64,000 bases of DNA, from the NCBI RefSeq assembly GCF_017676345.1, contig NZ_JAFFZM010000001.1, positions 310,001 through 374,000 on the forward strand, read 5' to 3'. The notes under the pieces were generated by a model, which was not told the DNA's origin, made no database searches, and saw only the letters and a list, made by a program, of their open reading frames with translations. The DNA comes from Streptomyces smyrnaeus (lineage in GTDB: Bacteria > Actinomycetota > Actinomycetes > Streptomycetales > Streptomycetaceae). Positions within the stretch are counted from its first letter, which is position 1. Every line of letters begins with the position of its first letter. The translations under genes were made by a program, and so were the position numbers. Shown here piece by piece: positions 35,253 to 43,652 of this stretch.

Positions 35253-35301
35253 GTAGGGCTTCCTCTCCTCAAGTCCGCGCGGTCCCACGCTGTCAGTGAC
35301 C

Positions 35302-35318
35302 ATTGATCTGCGTCCAAT
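35302..35318. promoter_or_regulatory. LysR-type binding site candidate
   Basis: ATTG-N9-CAAT is a perfect interrupted palindrome with the T-N11-A core expected of LysR-type sites. It sits between the divergent 3-hydroxyacyl-CoA dehydrogenase and lysR genes in a locally AT-rich promoter region. Confidence 0.6.
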
Positions 35319-35397
35319 ACCAAATTAGAGTCTTTTTGAGACGAGCAACAGATCAGTGGCCTCTCTTGGGGCCGCCCCTCTCGGAAGTGAGCCCACC

Positions 35398-36324
35398 GTG
35401 GAGCTGCGCTACCTCGCCGCGTTCGTCGCCGTGGCGGAGGAACTGCACTTCGGCCGGGCCGCCAAGCGGCTGCACATGGCCCAGCCGCCGCTCAGCCAGC
35501 AGATCCGCCAGCTGGAGAAGGAGCTGGGGGTGCAGCTGTTCGAGCGCAGCACCCGTTCGGTGCGGCTGACCAGCGCGGGCGAGTCCTTCCTGGCACCGGT
35601 CCGCAAGGTGCTGGCCGATCTGGACGCCGCCACCCGGGTCGCCAAGGCCGCGGGGCGGGGCGAGTTCGGGCGGGTCAGCGTGGGCTTCGCGGGGGCCTCC
35701 AGCCACACCTCACTGCCCCTGCTGACCCGGGCGGTCCGCACCGCACATCCCGGCATCGAGCTGGTGATGCAGGGTCAGAACTACGCCGACCGGGCCCTCG
35801 CCCGAGTCGCCGAGGGCTCCCTCGACCTCGGCTTCGTGAGGCTGCCGGTGACCCGGCCGGGAGTGGAGACCCGGGTGATCGCCGAGGAGGAGCTGATCTG
35901 CGCCCTCGCCTCGGACCATCCGCTGGCCCGCCAGGAGCGGGTGGACGTCGCGGACCTGGCGGGCGAGCCGTTCGTCAGCTTCCCCGCCGACGCCGGCTCC
36001 AGCCTGCGCGATGCGACGTTCCGGACCTGCGAGCGCGCCGGGCACATCCCCCGTGTCGTACAGGAGGCACCGGACTCGTACACCATCCTGGCGCTGGTGG
36101 CGATGGGCGTCGGCGTCACCCTCACGCTCACCTCCTGCACCCACATCCAGCAGACGGGCCTGGTCTACCGCCCGTTGGCCGGGCCGCCCGTGGTGCTGCG
36201 TTCGGCACTCGCATGGCGCGCGGACAACCCGTCGGCCGCGCTGCGCAGCGTGCTGGACGTGGCCCGAGAGGTGCTGCCCGCCCCCTCACCGCCGGCGCCT
36301 CACCCCCGAGGGGGGACCGAGTGA
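35398..36324 (+). CDS. LysR-family transcriptional regulator
   Basis: Encodes 308 residues from GTG 35398, chosen because the family typically opens with ELRYLxxFVAVAEELHFGRAA; a GTG at 35356 would add 14 residues. The winged HTH covers residues 1-60 (RAAKRLHMAQPPLSQQIRQL). The periplasmic-binding-like effector domain follows (GRVSVGFAGASS onward, IAEEELICALASDHPLARQE). It likely controls both the divergent dehydrogenase pair and the downstream thiolase, which starts 43 nt after its stop. The inducer is probably a CoA-linked or aromatic acid intermediate; this is inference. Confidence 0.9.
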   Translation: MELRYLAAFVAVAEELHFGRAAKRLHMAQPPLSQQIRQLEKELGVQLFERSTRSVRLTSAGESFLAPVRKVLADLDAATRVAKAAGRGEFGRVSVGFAGASSHTSLPLLTRAVRTAHPGIELVMQGQNYADRALARVAEGSLDLGFVRLPVTRPGVETRVIAEEELICALASDHPLARQERVDVADLAGEPFVSFPADAGSSLRDATFRTCERAGHIPRVVQEAPDSYTILALVAMGVGVTLTLTSCTHIQQTGLVYRPLAGPPVVLRSALAWRADNPSAALRSVLDVAREVLPAPSPPAPHPRGGTE

Positions 36325-36367
36325 CCGGCACAGCCCGCCCCCGCCCGGAGAACCAGGAAGGCTTCCC

Positions 36368-37609
36368 ATGTCCGACAGCCCCGGCAGCGCCGACATCGTC
36401 ATCTGCGCACCCGTGCGCACCCCGATCGGCCGGTTCGGCGGCGCGCTGGCCGGGCAGCGCCCGCAGGCGCTGGCCGCGCAGGTGATCTCCGAGATCGTGT
36501 CGCGTACCGGCATCGACCCGGCACGGGTGGACGAGGTGATCCTCGGCCACGCCTACCCCACCTCGGAGGCGCCCGCCCTGGGGCGGGTGGCCGCCCTGGA
36601 CGCGGGATTGCCCGAGTCGGTGACCGGCACCCAGATCGACCGGCGCTGCGGTTCCGGCCTGCAGGCTGTGCTGGATGCCGCGATGCAGATACGGGCCGGG
36701 TTCAGCGAGGTGGTCATCGCGGGCGGCGCCGAGGTGATGAGCGCTGCTCCGTACTACACCCACGAGGGCCGCTGGGGCATCAGGGGGCCCGGCCTGACGC
36801 TGCACGACTCCCTGGCCCGCGGCCGGGTCACCGCGGGCGGCGAGAACCATCCGGTACCCGGCGGGATGATCGAGACCGCCGAGAACCTGCGCCGGGAGTT
36901 CTCCGTCAGCCGCGCGGACCAGGACGCGCTGGCGCTCCGCTCCCAGCGGCGGGCCGCACGGGCGCTGGCCGAGGGCAGGTTCGAGGCGGAGACGGTCGCG
37001 GTGACCGTACGCAGCCGCAAGGGCGACACGCGGGTCGACACGGACGAGCACCCCCGTCCGGAGACCACCGCCGAACAGCTCGCCGGGCTGCGCCCCGTCC
37101 GGCTCAAGGAGGACCCGGAGGCCACCGTGACCGCAGGCAACGCCAGCGGCCAGAACGACGCGGCGGCCGGCTGCCTGGTCACCAGCGCGGCGACCGCCGA
37201 GCGGCTGGGACTGCGGCCGCTGGTGCGGCTGGTCTCCTTCGCCCGGGCAGGCGTGCCCGCACGGACGATGGGCCTCGGCCCGGTGCAGGCCACCCGGGAC
37301 GCCCTCGCCAAGGCCGGGCTCGAACTGGCGGACCTGGACCTCATCGAGCTGAACGAGGCGTTCGCCGCGCAGGTCCTCGCCTGCACCCGGGCCCTCGGCC
37401 TGACCGAGCGGGACCACGAGCAGCGGATCAACGTCAACGGCTCCGGCATCTCGCTGGGCCACCCGGTGGGCGCGACGGGCGCGCGCATCCTGACCACGCT
37501 GGCCCACGAGATGCGGCGCGGTGGCGCCCGCTTCGGCCTGGAGACGATGTGCATCGGCGGCGGCCAGGGGCTGGCTGCCGTCTTCGAACGCGTGCCCGAC
37601 GCGGGCTGA
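36368..37609 (+). CDS. Thiolase (acetyl-CoA acetyltransferase / 3-ketoacyl-CoA thiolase)
   Basis: Encodes 413 residues from the ATG at 36368. Family signatures are complete: the acyl-enzyme Cys94 in DRRCGSGLQAVLDA, NVNGSGISLGHPVGATGARI with the catalytic His, and the second Cys in ETMCIGGGQGLA. It cleaves 3-ketoacyl-CoA, or condenses two acetyl-CoA, in the last step of the pathway formed with the two dehydrogenases across the LysR promoter. An enoyl-CoA hydratase is not in this cluster, so it must come from elsewhere. Confidence 0.93.
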   Translation: MSDSPGSADIVICAPVRTPIGRFGGALAGQRPQALAAQVISEIVSRTGIDPARVDEVILGHAYPTSEAPALGRVAALDAGLPESVTGTQIDRRCGSGLQAVLDAAMQIRAGFSEVVIAGGAEVMSAAPYYTHEGRWGIRGPGLTLHDSLARGRVTAGGENHPVPGGMIETAENLRREFSVSRADQDALALRSQRRAARALAEGRFEAETVAVTVRSRKGDTRVDTDEHPRPETTAEQLAGLRPVRLKEDPEATVTAGNASGQNDAAAGCLVTSAATAERLGLRPLVRLVSFARAGVPARTMGLGPVQATRDALAKAGLELADLDLIELNEAFAAQVLACTRALGLTERDHEQRINVNGSGISLGHPVGATGARILTTLAHEMRRGGARFGLETMCIGGGQGLAAVFERVPDAG

Positions 37610-37692
37610 TCCGCGGGGCGGGGCTGCTCTCCTGCTGGAAGCCGGGCCGCGGAATCCGGGCCGTCGCACGCGCCGGCCGGGAACCCGGGCGG

Positions 37693-38673
37693 CTAGGAGC
37701 GGGAGAAGCGCCCCGCCAGCGGCTCGGCGGGCTCGGCGGGCTCCGCGTCGGGCAGCTCGTCGGCGATCTGCCGGAGCATCTCCCGGGTCTGGGACGGCGG
37801 CATCGAGCGGGTCACCAGCCGGTCGGTGACGCGGCGGTACGCCTCGATGTCGGCGTCGTCCTCGAGGTAGGTGGCGCTGTGCAGCTGCTCCAGATACACG
37901 ATGTCGGGCAGCTCGCTCTCCGGCAGCCGCAGCAGCGTGACGGGGCCGCCCGCTGCCGCGTGCCCGCCCGCGCTGAAGGGCATGATCTGCACCGTCACAT
38001 GCGGCAGTTCACTCATCGCGCTCAGATGCCGCAGCTGGGCCCGCATGGTGGCCGTCCCGCCGACGGGGCGGCGCAGCGCGGCCTCGTCGATGACGGCCCA
38101 TACGTGCGGGGCGCGCGGCCCGTAGAGGATCTGCTGGCGCCGCATCCGCAGGTCCACCCGCCGCTGGATGCCCGCCTCGGGCTCCTCGTCGTGGAGCAGT
38201 TCGATCACGGCGCGCGCGTACTCGCCGGTCTGCAGGAGGCCGGGAACGAACTGCACCTCGTAGGTGCGGATGACGCTGGCCGCCTGCTCCAGGCCCAGAT
38301 AGGTGTGCAGCCAGCGGGGGACGACGCCTTGGAAGGACTGCCACCAGCCGGGCGTGTTGGCCTGCTCGGCCAGCGCGGTCAGTACCGCCCGTTCGCTCTC
38401 GTCCGTGACGCCGTAGATGGTGAGCAGGTCCGCGACGTCCCGCAGGGCGCAGCCGGTGCGGCCCTGCTCCAGATCCCGGATCCGCTGATGGGTGACCCGG
38501 ATGGCCTCCGCGGCCTCCCGGCGGGATATGTACTGCGCCTCGCGCAGCCTCCGCAGCCGGATCCCCAGCACCATCCGGGGCACGGCCGGAGACGCACCAC
38601 CTCCATCCGTCGAACCGTTCTGCACGGCGTCTCTGGCGGCCGCTTCACCGCCAGTGACGTCAGTGATGCGCAT
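37693..38673 (-). CDS. XRE-family regulator with DUF5753
   Basis: Encodes 326 residues from the ATG at 38673. A helix-turn-helix at about residues 40-90 (LREAQYISRREAAEAIRVTH then QRIRDLEQGR) is followed by DUF5753 (VIRTYEVQFVPGLLQTGEYA, RVDLRMRRQQIL, IVYLEQLHSATYLEDDADIE). This family is highly expanded in Streptomyces and is usually encoded next to a small DUF397 gene. None was found within reach here. It is divergent from the glutamine-synthetase-like gene, which it may regulate. Confidence 0.88.
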   Translation of the reverse strand: MRITDVTGGEAAARDAVQNGSTDGGGASPAVPRMVLGIRLRRLREAQYISRREAAEAIRVTHQRIRDLEQGRTGCALRDVADLLTIYGVTDESERAVLTALAEQANTPGWWQSFQGVVPRWLHTYLGLEQAASVIRTYEVQFVPGLLQTGEYARAVIELLHDEEPEAGIQRRVDLRMRRQQILYGPRAPHVWAVIDEAALRRPVGGTATMRAQLRHLSAMSELPHVTVQIMPFSAGGHAAAGGPVTLLRLPESELPDIVYLEQLHSATYLEDDADIEAYRRVTDRLVTRSMPPSQTREMLRQIADELPDAEPAEPAEPLAGRFSRS

Positions 38674-38944
38674 ACCGCTGCTCCCGTACCGTAGCCGCAT
38701 TGGTCTCGCCACCTTCCAAGTTTCCCTCCCCGCTCCGATGTGGCCTCATTGGGGTACCTGCCCAACTAGCCCCGCAGTCAGGCACGTCGTACCCAGGCTT
38801 CTTGCCGTTGGCACATCCCGCGGCACACCAGGGGGCCGATCGGGGCGGCCCCGGGGGCGGACCGGGACGGTTTCCGTACCGGATCGGTTGCCCCGTCGCA
38901 CGCCGCCTTGCCCTGATCGCGAAGGGGGAGTAAACGCCTCGTGC

Positions 38945-40426
38945 ATGGGAACCACACGGCGGACGCCGGCATCCGGGGCGGGCCCCGCGACGCGGACGAC
39001 AGCGGAGACGACGGAGCACCACGGGCACCGGCCGGAGCGGGAACCCGGACCCGACCAGGAGCGGGCCCGTGCGGCGGCGGCGCGACTGGCCCACGCCGGG
39101 GTGCACGGTACCGCGCTCACCTGGGTGGACAACGCGGGGCTCACCCGTGTCAAGGCCGTACCGGTCGACCGGCTGCCGCAGGCCGTCGGCTCGGGTGTCG
39201 GTATGTCCCCGTGCTTCGACGTCTATCTCGTCGACGACTCGATGACCGCCGGTGAGTACATCGGCGGCCCGGACGGGGATCTGCGGCTGGTGCCGGACCT
39301 GGACCGGCTGACGACGCTGGCGGCACAGCCCGGCTGGGCGTGGGCGCCGGTGGACCGCTACGAGCAGGACGGCACCGCGTACGCCGCCTGCCAGCGCGGT
39401 TTCGCGCGGCGGATGGCCGAGCGGGCGCGGGCCGAGCACGGTGTCGAGCTGCGGATGGGGTTCGAGACCGAATGGGTGGTCACACGCGGCCCGCTGTCGG
39501 CCGTCGGGGCCGCCGACGCGCCGGAGTACCCGACGGCCGGTCCGGCGTACGGCATGACCCGGCTGGTGGAGACCTCGGACTATCTGCGCGACATCCTCGC
39601 GGCACTGACCGCGCAGGGCGTCGAGGTGCTGCAGCTCCACCCCGAGTACGCGGCCGGGCAGTTCGAGGTTTCGGTCGCGCCGTCCGACCCGGTGGGCGCG
39701 GCCGACCTGGCGGTACTGGTACGGGAGACCGTGCGCGCGGTCTCGCTGCGGCACGGGCTGACGGCCTCGTTCGCGCCGGTGGTCGACCCGGGCGGGGTGG
39801 GCAGCGGAGGGCATCTGCATCTGAGTCTGTGGCGGGAGGGACGCAACCTGTGCGCGGGCGGCGAGGGGCCGTTCGGTATGACGCCGGAGTGCGAGGCGTT
39901 CCTGGCCGGGGTGCTGCGGGAACTGCCCGCGCTGCTCGCGCTGGGCGCCCCCTCCCCCGCCAGCTATCTGCGGCTGCGCCCCTCCCGTTGGGCAGGTGCC
40001 TTCCACTGCTGGGGGCTGGAGAACCGGGAGGCGGCGCTCCGCTTCATCGCGGGCCGCGGCGCCACCGCCGACGGTGCGAACGCCGAGGTCAAGTGTGTGG
40101 ACTCGGCGGCCAACCCGTATCTGCTGGTGGGCGGCGTCATCGCGGCGGGGCTGGCCGGTCTCGGTGAGCCGGCCGGCACCGAGCGGGCCGGTGCCCGGTT
40201 GCCCGCGCCCGTCGCGGGCGATCCGGCGCACAGCGACCCCGGGCCCGATCCGCTGCCCGGCTCGCTCGCCCACGCGCTGGCACGTTTCGAGGCCTCGCCT
40301 GTGCTGCGCGCGGCCCTGGGCGAACCGCTGTTCGATGCGATCCGTGCGGTGCGGGCGGGCGAGATCGAGCTGTTCGAGGGGGCGAGCGATCGGGAGATCG
40401 CCGCCGCGACCCGGGGGAGGTACTGA
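38945..40426 (+). CDS. Glutamine-synthetase-like gamma-glutamyl ligase
   Basis: Encodes 493 residues. After a disordered N-terminus of about 45 residues comes the GS beta-grasp (HGTALTWVDNAGLTRVKAVP) and the catalytic domain: MGFETEWVV (metal-binding Glu), HPEYAAGQFEVSVAP, GSGGHLHLSL (His of the metal site) and CVDSAANPYLLVGGVIAAGL. The usual adenylylation-site loop of true GlnA is absent and many ammonia-site residues differ, so it is probably a GlnA3/GlnA4-like or FluG-like ligase that glutamylates an amine. The ATG at 38945 has GGGGGAG upstream at slightly long spacing. The stop codon abuts the amidohydrolase start. Confidence 0.82.
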   Translation: MGTTRRTPASGAGPATRTTAETTEHHGHRPEREPGPDQERARAAAARLAHAGVHGTALTWVDNAGLTRVKAVPVDRLPQAVGSGVGMSPCFDVYLVDDSMTAGEYIGGPDGDLRLVPDLDRLTTLAAQPGWAWAPVDRYEQDGTAYAACQRGFARRMAERARAEHGVELRMGFETEWVVTRGPLSAVGAADAPEYPTAGPAYGMTRLVETSDYLRDILAALTAQGVEVLQLHPEYAAGQFEVSVAPSDPVGAADLAVLVRETVRAVSLRHGLTASFAPVVDPGGVGSGGHLHLSLWREGRNLCAGGEGPFGMTPECEAFLAGVLRELPALLALGAPSPASYLRLRPSRWAGAFHCWGLENREAALRFIAGRGATADGANAEVKCVDSAANPYLLVGGVIAAGLAGLGEPAGTERAGARLPAPVAGDPAHSDPGPDPLPGSLAHALARFEASPVLRAALGEPLFDAIRAVRAGEIELFEGASDREIAAATRGRY

Positions 40427-41581
40427 ATGCCCGCATCCACGCCGACGTTCCCGCCACTGGTCGACCAGCACTGCCATGGAGTGCTCAGGGCCGGACCCGA
40501 CCCGGTCGCGTTCGAGGGGTATCTGACCGAGGCCCATGTGCCGCAGCGCCCCGCTCCCTCGCCGGGCTCCGCTCCCGGGGACACCGGCCCCGCGTTCAGC
40601 TACTTCGACACCCAGCTGGGGTTCGCCGTACGGCGATGGTGTGCTCCCGTGCTCGGCCTGGAGCCGCACTGTGCGCCGGGCGACTATCTGGAGCGGCGCG
40701 CCGAGCTGGGCACCGCCGAGGTGACGGGCAGGCTGCTGCGCTCCGCTGGCATCTCCGCCTTCCTCGTGGACACCGGGCTGCCCGGCCCGCTGCTCACCCC
40801 CGGCGAACTGGCCGAGACGGCAGCGGCCGAAGCGCACGAGATCGTGCGCCTCGAACGGCTGGCCGAGCGGGCGGCCGACACCGCACGGGACACCCACGCC
40901 TTCCTGGCCGAGCTCTCCGACGCCGTACGCGAATCGGCCCGTACGGCGCGCGGTTTCAAGTCGGTGGTCGCCTACCGCTGCGGCCTGGACCTGGACCCCG
41001 TACCGCCCGGCACCTCGGCGATCTACGCGGCGGCCGACCGCTGGCTGGCCTCCCGGGTGCAGGGCGGCAAGCTCTCCGACCCGGTACTGGAGCGGCATCT
41101 GCTGTGGTCGGCCGTACGCACGGGGCTGCCGCTGCAGCTGCACACCGGCTTCGGGGACCCGGACCTGCGCCTGGATCGCTGCGACCCGCTGCTGCTGACC
41201 GACTTCATCCGCGCGACGGCCCCCTACGGAGCTCCGCTGATCCTGCTGCACTGCTACCCCTACCACCGCGGCGCGGGCTATCTGGCCGCCGTCTTCCCCC
41301 ATGTGTACGCCGACTTCGGCCTCACCCTGACCCACACCGGGGCCCGTGCCGGCCAGGTGCTGGCGGAACTGCTGGAACTCACCCCGTTCGGCAAACTCCT
41401 CTTCTCCACCGACGCCTACGGCATCCCGGAGCTCTATCTGGTCGGTGCCCGCCTCTTCCGCGAGGCGATCACCGGCCTGACGCGGCAGTGGGTGGAGCGG
41501 GGCCAGTGGTCCCGCGGCGACGCGGACAGGGTGACAGAAATGATCGCGGGCGGCACGGCGAGGCGGCTGTACGGGCTCTAG
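40427..41581 (+). CDS. Amidohydrolase-2 family metal-dependent hydrolase
   Basis: Encodes 384 residues. Metal ligands of the amidohydrolase barrel are visible: DQHCHG near the N-terminus (HxH), LQLHTGFGD, LLHCYPYHRG and LLFSTDAYG (the final Asp). The family includes decarboxylases and hydrolases of COG2159. Its start follows the ligase stop with no gap, so the two are co-translated. In fungal FluG the same two domains are fused as amidohydrolase then GS-like. Here they are separate and in the opposite order. A cycle of gamma-glutamylation and later hydrolysis of an amine adduct is a reasonable hypothesis. Confidence 0.83.
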   Translation: MPASTPTFPPLVDQHCHGVLRAGPDPVAFEGYLTEAHVPQRPAPSPGSAPGDTGPAFSYFDTQLGFAVRRWCAPVLGLEPHCAPGDYLERRAELGTAEVTGRLLRSAGISAFLVDTGLPGPLLTPGELAETAAAEAHEIVRLERLAERAADTARDTHAFLAELSDAVRESARTARGFKSVVAYRCGLDLDPVPPGTSAIYAAADRWLASRVQGGKLSDPVLERHLLWSAVRTGLPLQLHTGFGDPDLRLDRCDPLLLTDFIRATAPYGAPLILLHCYPYHRGAGYLAAVFPHVYADFGLTLTHTGARAGQVLAELLELTPFGKLLFSTDAYGIPELYLVGARLFREAITGLTRQWVERGQWSRGDADRVTEMIAGGTARRLYGL

Positions 41582-41639
41582 GGCCCGACGTAAGCGGGCG
41601 CGGCGGTGCCACGCCCGCGGCGGCCGTGCGGCAAAAGGT

Positions 41640-41669
41640 CCCCCTCGCCACCGTGCGGCGGCGAGGGGG
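41640..41669. terminator. Bidirectional terminator hairpin
   Basis: CCCCCTCGCC and GGCGAGGGGG form a perfect ten-pair stem around a ten-base loop, between the convergent amidohydrolase and LPMO genes. Confidence 0.75.
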
Positions 41670-41688
41670 TGGCCCGTGACGAGCGGGG

Positions 41689-42204
41689 TCAGCCGATGTT
41701 CACATCGACGCACGCGTAGAACGCGTTGGCGGTGTCCGCGACGTTCCACACCGCCAGCACGGTCTGCCGTCCGGAGAAGTCGCCGAAGTCGACGTCGTGC
41801 GACAGTTGCGACGGCGGCTGCTGCCCGCCCTGGTCGAACTCGGCGATCTTCTGGCCGTCGATGTAGTACTGCCAGGTGGTGGTGCGGTGTGCGGCCGTCA
41901 GCGTCCAGTTGAAGGTCGCCGACCTGCCGACGTTCGCCACGTTCCAGCCGTGGTTGTCGTCGCGCAGCTCGGCCCACTCGTCGTGGCCGCCGGCGCAGTC
42001 CTGGAGGCCCTTGGGGCCTTCGACGCTCTGCGGCTCGTACTTGATGGAACCGCATTCGACGACTCCGGCGGCGCACTGGGCCTGTCGGCTGGCCGGGTCG
42101 CTGATGTAGCCGTGGGCACTGGCGGGCGTCACCGACAGGCCGAGGACGAGCAAGGGGGAGAGTCCGGCACCGATGAGCGCGGCCAGCTTCCTCTTTTTGT
42201 GCAT
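41689..42204 (-). CDS. Lytic polysaccharide monooxygenase AA10 (chitin-active type)
   Basis: Encodes 171 residues from the ATG at 42204. The signal peptide ends TPASA and exposes His31 (HGYISDPASR) as the mature N-terminus, the first copper-brace ligand. His106 in LTAAHRTTTW is the second, and the axial aromatic lies in ADTANAFYACVDV. The pattern CGSIKYEPQSVEGPKGLQ closely follows the chitin-active Serratia CBP21 and Streptomyces CHB-type proteins. It has no extra binding module. It oxidatively cleaves crystalline chitin outside the cell. A DasR-type site upstream fits chitin-linked control. Confidence 0.93.
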   Translation of the reverse strand: MHKKRKLAALIGAGLSPLLVLGLSVTPASAHGYISDPASRQAQCAAGVVECGSIKYEPQSVEGPKGLQDCAGGHDEWAELRDDNHGWNVANVGRSATFNWTLTAAHRTTTWQYYIDGQKIAEFDQGGQQPPSQLSHDVDFGDFSGRQTVLAVWNVADTANAFYACVDVNIG

Positions 42205-42276
42205 GTCAACTCCTTCGGCGGCAGGACCGGCACGCCGGAGCGCACGCCGGGGCCGGTCCCGGTGGGGGGTCATCCG

Positions 42277-42292
42277 ATTGGTCTAGACTTTA
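42277..42292. promoter_or_regulatory. dre-like DasR site upstream of LPMO
   Basis: ATTGGTCTAGACTTTA contains an intact TGGTCTAGAC core of the DasR-responsive element (consensus near ACTGGTCTAGACCACT; 11 of 16 positions match). It lies 73 nt before the LPMO start codon, where repression by DasR and induction by chitin products would be expected. Confidence 0.7.
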
Positions 42293-42377
42293 ACCACTGT
42301 CTGTCCACGGTCAAGACATCGGACATCATCGACGGCTGACCGACCCTCACCCGGCGAACCGCGCACCACGGAACCGC

Positions 42378-43526
42378 TCAGCGGCCCCGGGTGAGCACGA
42401 GCACCGCCATGTCGTCCTGCCGCTGGCCCCCCGTCCACTCGGTGACGGCCTCCACCAGCGCGTCCGCCAGCGCACCCGGGCCGCGCGACGCCAACCCGCC
42501 GAGCCCGCGCTCCACGTCGAAGAAGGTGCCCTCGGCGTTGCGGGCCTCGGTGACCCCGTCGGTGACCAGGACCAGCGAGTCGTCCGGCGCGAACGGGAAG
42601 GTCTCCTCGACCGGCTCTCCGTTCGGGGAGTCGAGCCCGGTCGACAGCGGCAGTTCGGGGTGGGTCGGCTCCAGGCAGACGACGTTGCCCTCGTGCAGGA
42701 GATAGGGCGGCGGATGGCCCCGGTTGAGCACGGTGACCGTGTCGCCGGTGACCGGGATCTGGACGAGCAGCGCGGTGACGAACCCCTCGATGTCGTCCGC
42801 CGTGTCCCTGCGCCGTTCACCCTCCCGGTCGAGGGCACGATCGAGCCGGTCGGCCAGGTCGTGCAGGGTCGGCGCGTGTTCGGCCGCCTCCCGGAAGGCG
42901 CCGACGGCGACCGAGACGGCCGAGACGGCGGGCAGCCCCTTGCCGCGCACATCGCCGATCATCGCGCGGATGCCGAACGGCGACTCCTGGAGCGCGTACA
43001 GATCGCCGCCGATCGCGGCCCCGATCTGCGCCGCCACATAGCGGTCCGCGACCTTCAGCGGCCCGATGTCGGTGGGCGGCGCGGGCAGGACGGCGCGCTG
43101 CGCCGCCTCCGCGACGGTCAGCGCCAGGGCCAGATTGCGGCCCTGCCGGTCGACGAGCCATTTGATCCACAGCCCCACCAGGCTGACGACCAGCACCGCG
43201 ATCACATCGATCAGCAGTGCTGCCCCCTCGCGCCCCGCGTACCCGGCCGCGCCCGCCGCCGCCACGCTCGCCACGAAGGCGAACAGCGCGGTGGACCGGA
43301 AGGAGTAGCTCATGCCCGCCACCATCGAGGTGCAGGCCAGCAGCGGCAGCCCGTAGTACGGCTTCGGGGAGAACACTCCCGCAGCCACACCCGAGAGCAG
43401 CAGCAGTGGCGGCGCCACGTACGGCACTCTGCCCAGTCCATCCGCGGGGCCGCCCACCCAGCTCTCCTCGTCCGTATCCGTCCGACGCCACCCAGAGCCG
43501 ACGCCCTGTCGTGGTGATTCTCCCAT
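42378..43526 (-). CDS. Membrane-bound PP2C/SpoIIE-type serine phosphatase
   Basis: Encodes 382 residues from the ATG at 43526; a GTG at 43544 is an alternative. The N-terminal third has four predicted TM helices (VPYVAPPLLLLSGVAAGVFS, TALFAFVASVAAAGAAGYAG, LLIDVIAVLVVSLVGLWIKW). The C-terminal SpoIIE domain starts QRAVLPAPPTDIGPLKVADR and has GGDLYAL, MIGDVRGKGLPA and DDSLVLVTDGVTEARN with the metal-binding Asp residues, ending QRQDDMAVLVLTR. It likely dephosphorylates an anti-anti-sigma factor, but no partner is adjacent. Confidence 0.9.
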   Translation of the reverse strand: MGESPRQGVGSGWRRTDTDEESWVGGPADGLGRVPYVAPPLLLLSGVAAGVFSPKPYYGLPLLACTSMVAGMSYSFRSTALFAFVASVAAAGAAGYAGREGAALLIDVIAVLVVSLVGLWIKWLVDRQGRNLALALTVAEAAQRAVLPAPPTDIGPLKVADRYVAAQIGAAIGGDLYALQESPFGIRAMIGDVRGKGLPAVSAVSVAVGAFREAAEHAPTLHDLADRLDRALDREGERRRDTADDIEGFVTALLVQIPVTGDTVTVLNRGHPPPYLLHEGNVVCLEPTHPELPLSTGLDSPNGEPVEETFPFAPDDSLVLVTDGVTEARNAEGTFFDVERGLGGLASRGPGALADALVEAVTEWTGGQRQDDMAVLVLTRGR

Positions 43527-43652
43527 TTGCCGATATTTCCGCACGATTCGACGGGACGGGATGGCGGGAAAGGACGGCAGCGGCTCTCCCGCCCCCCGGC
43601 TGCCAGGGGGCGGGGGCCGGGATTCACCCGTTCGGCGTGCGAGCCGCCCCGG

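Noticed and set aside
38700..38933. Possible DUF397 gene next to the XRE regulator
   Set aside because: The 77-codon frame lacks the W/K-S-S-x-S-x-x-x-x-x-C pattern of DUF397 and has no ribosome-binding site.
38660..42076. A 1138-codon minus-strand open frame
   Set aside because: It runs antisense through the GS-like, amidohydrolase and XRE genes. The translation is Arg/Gly/Gln-rich with no domain, as expected of a shadow frame in high-GC DNA.
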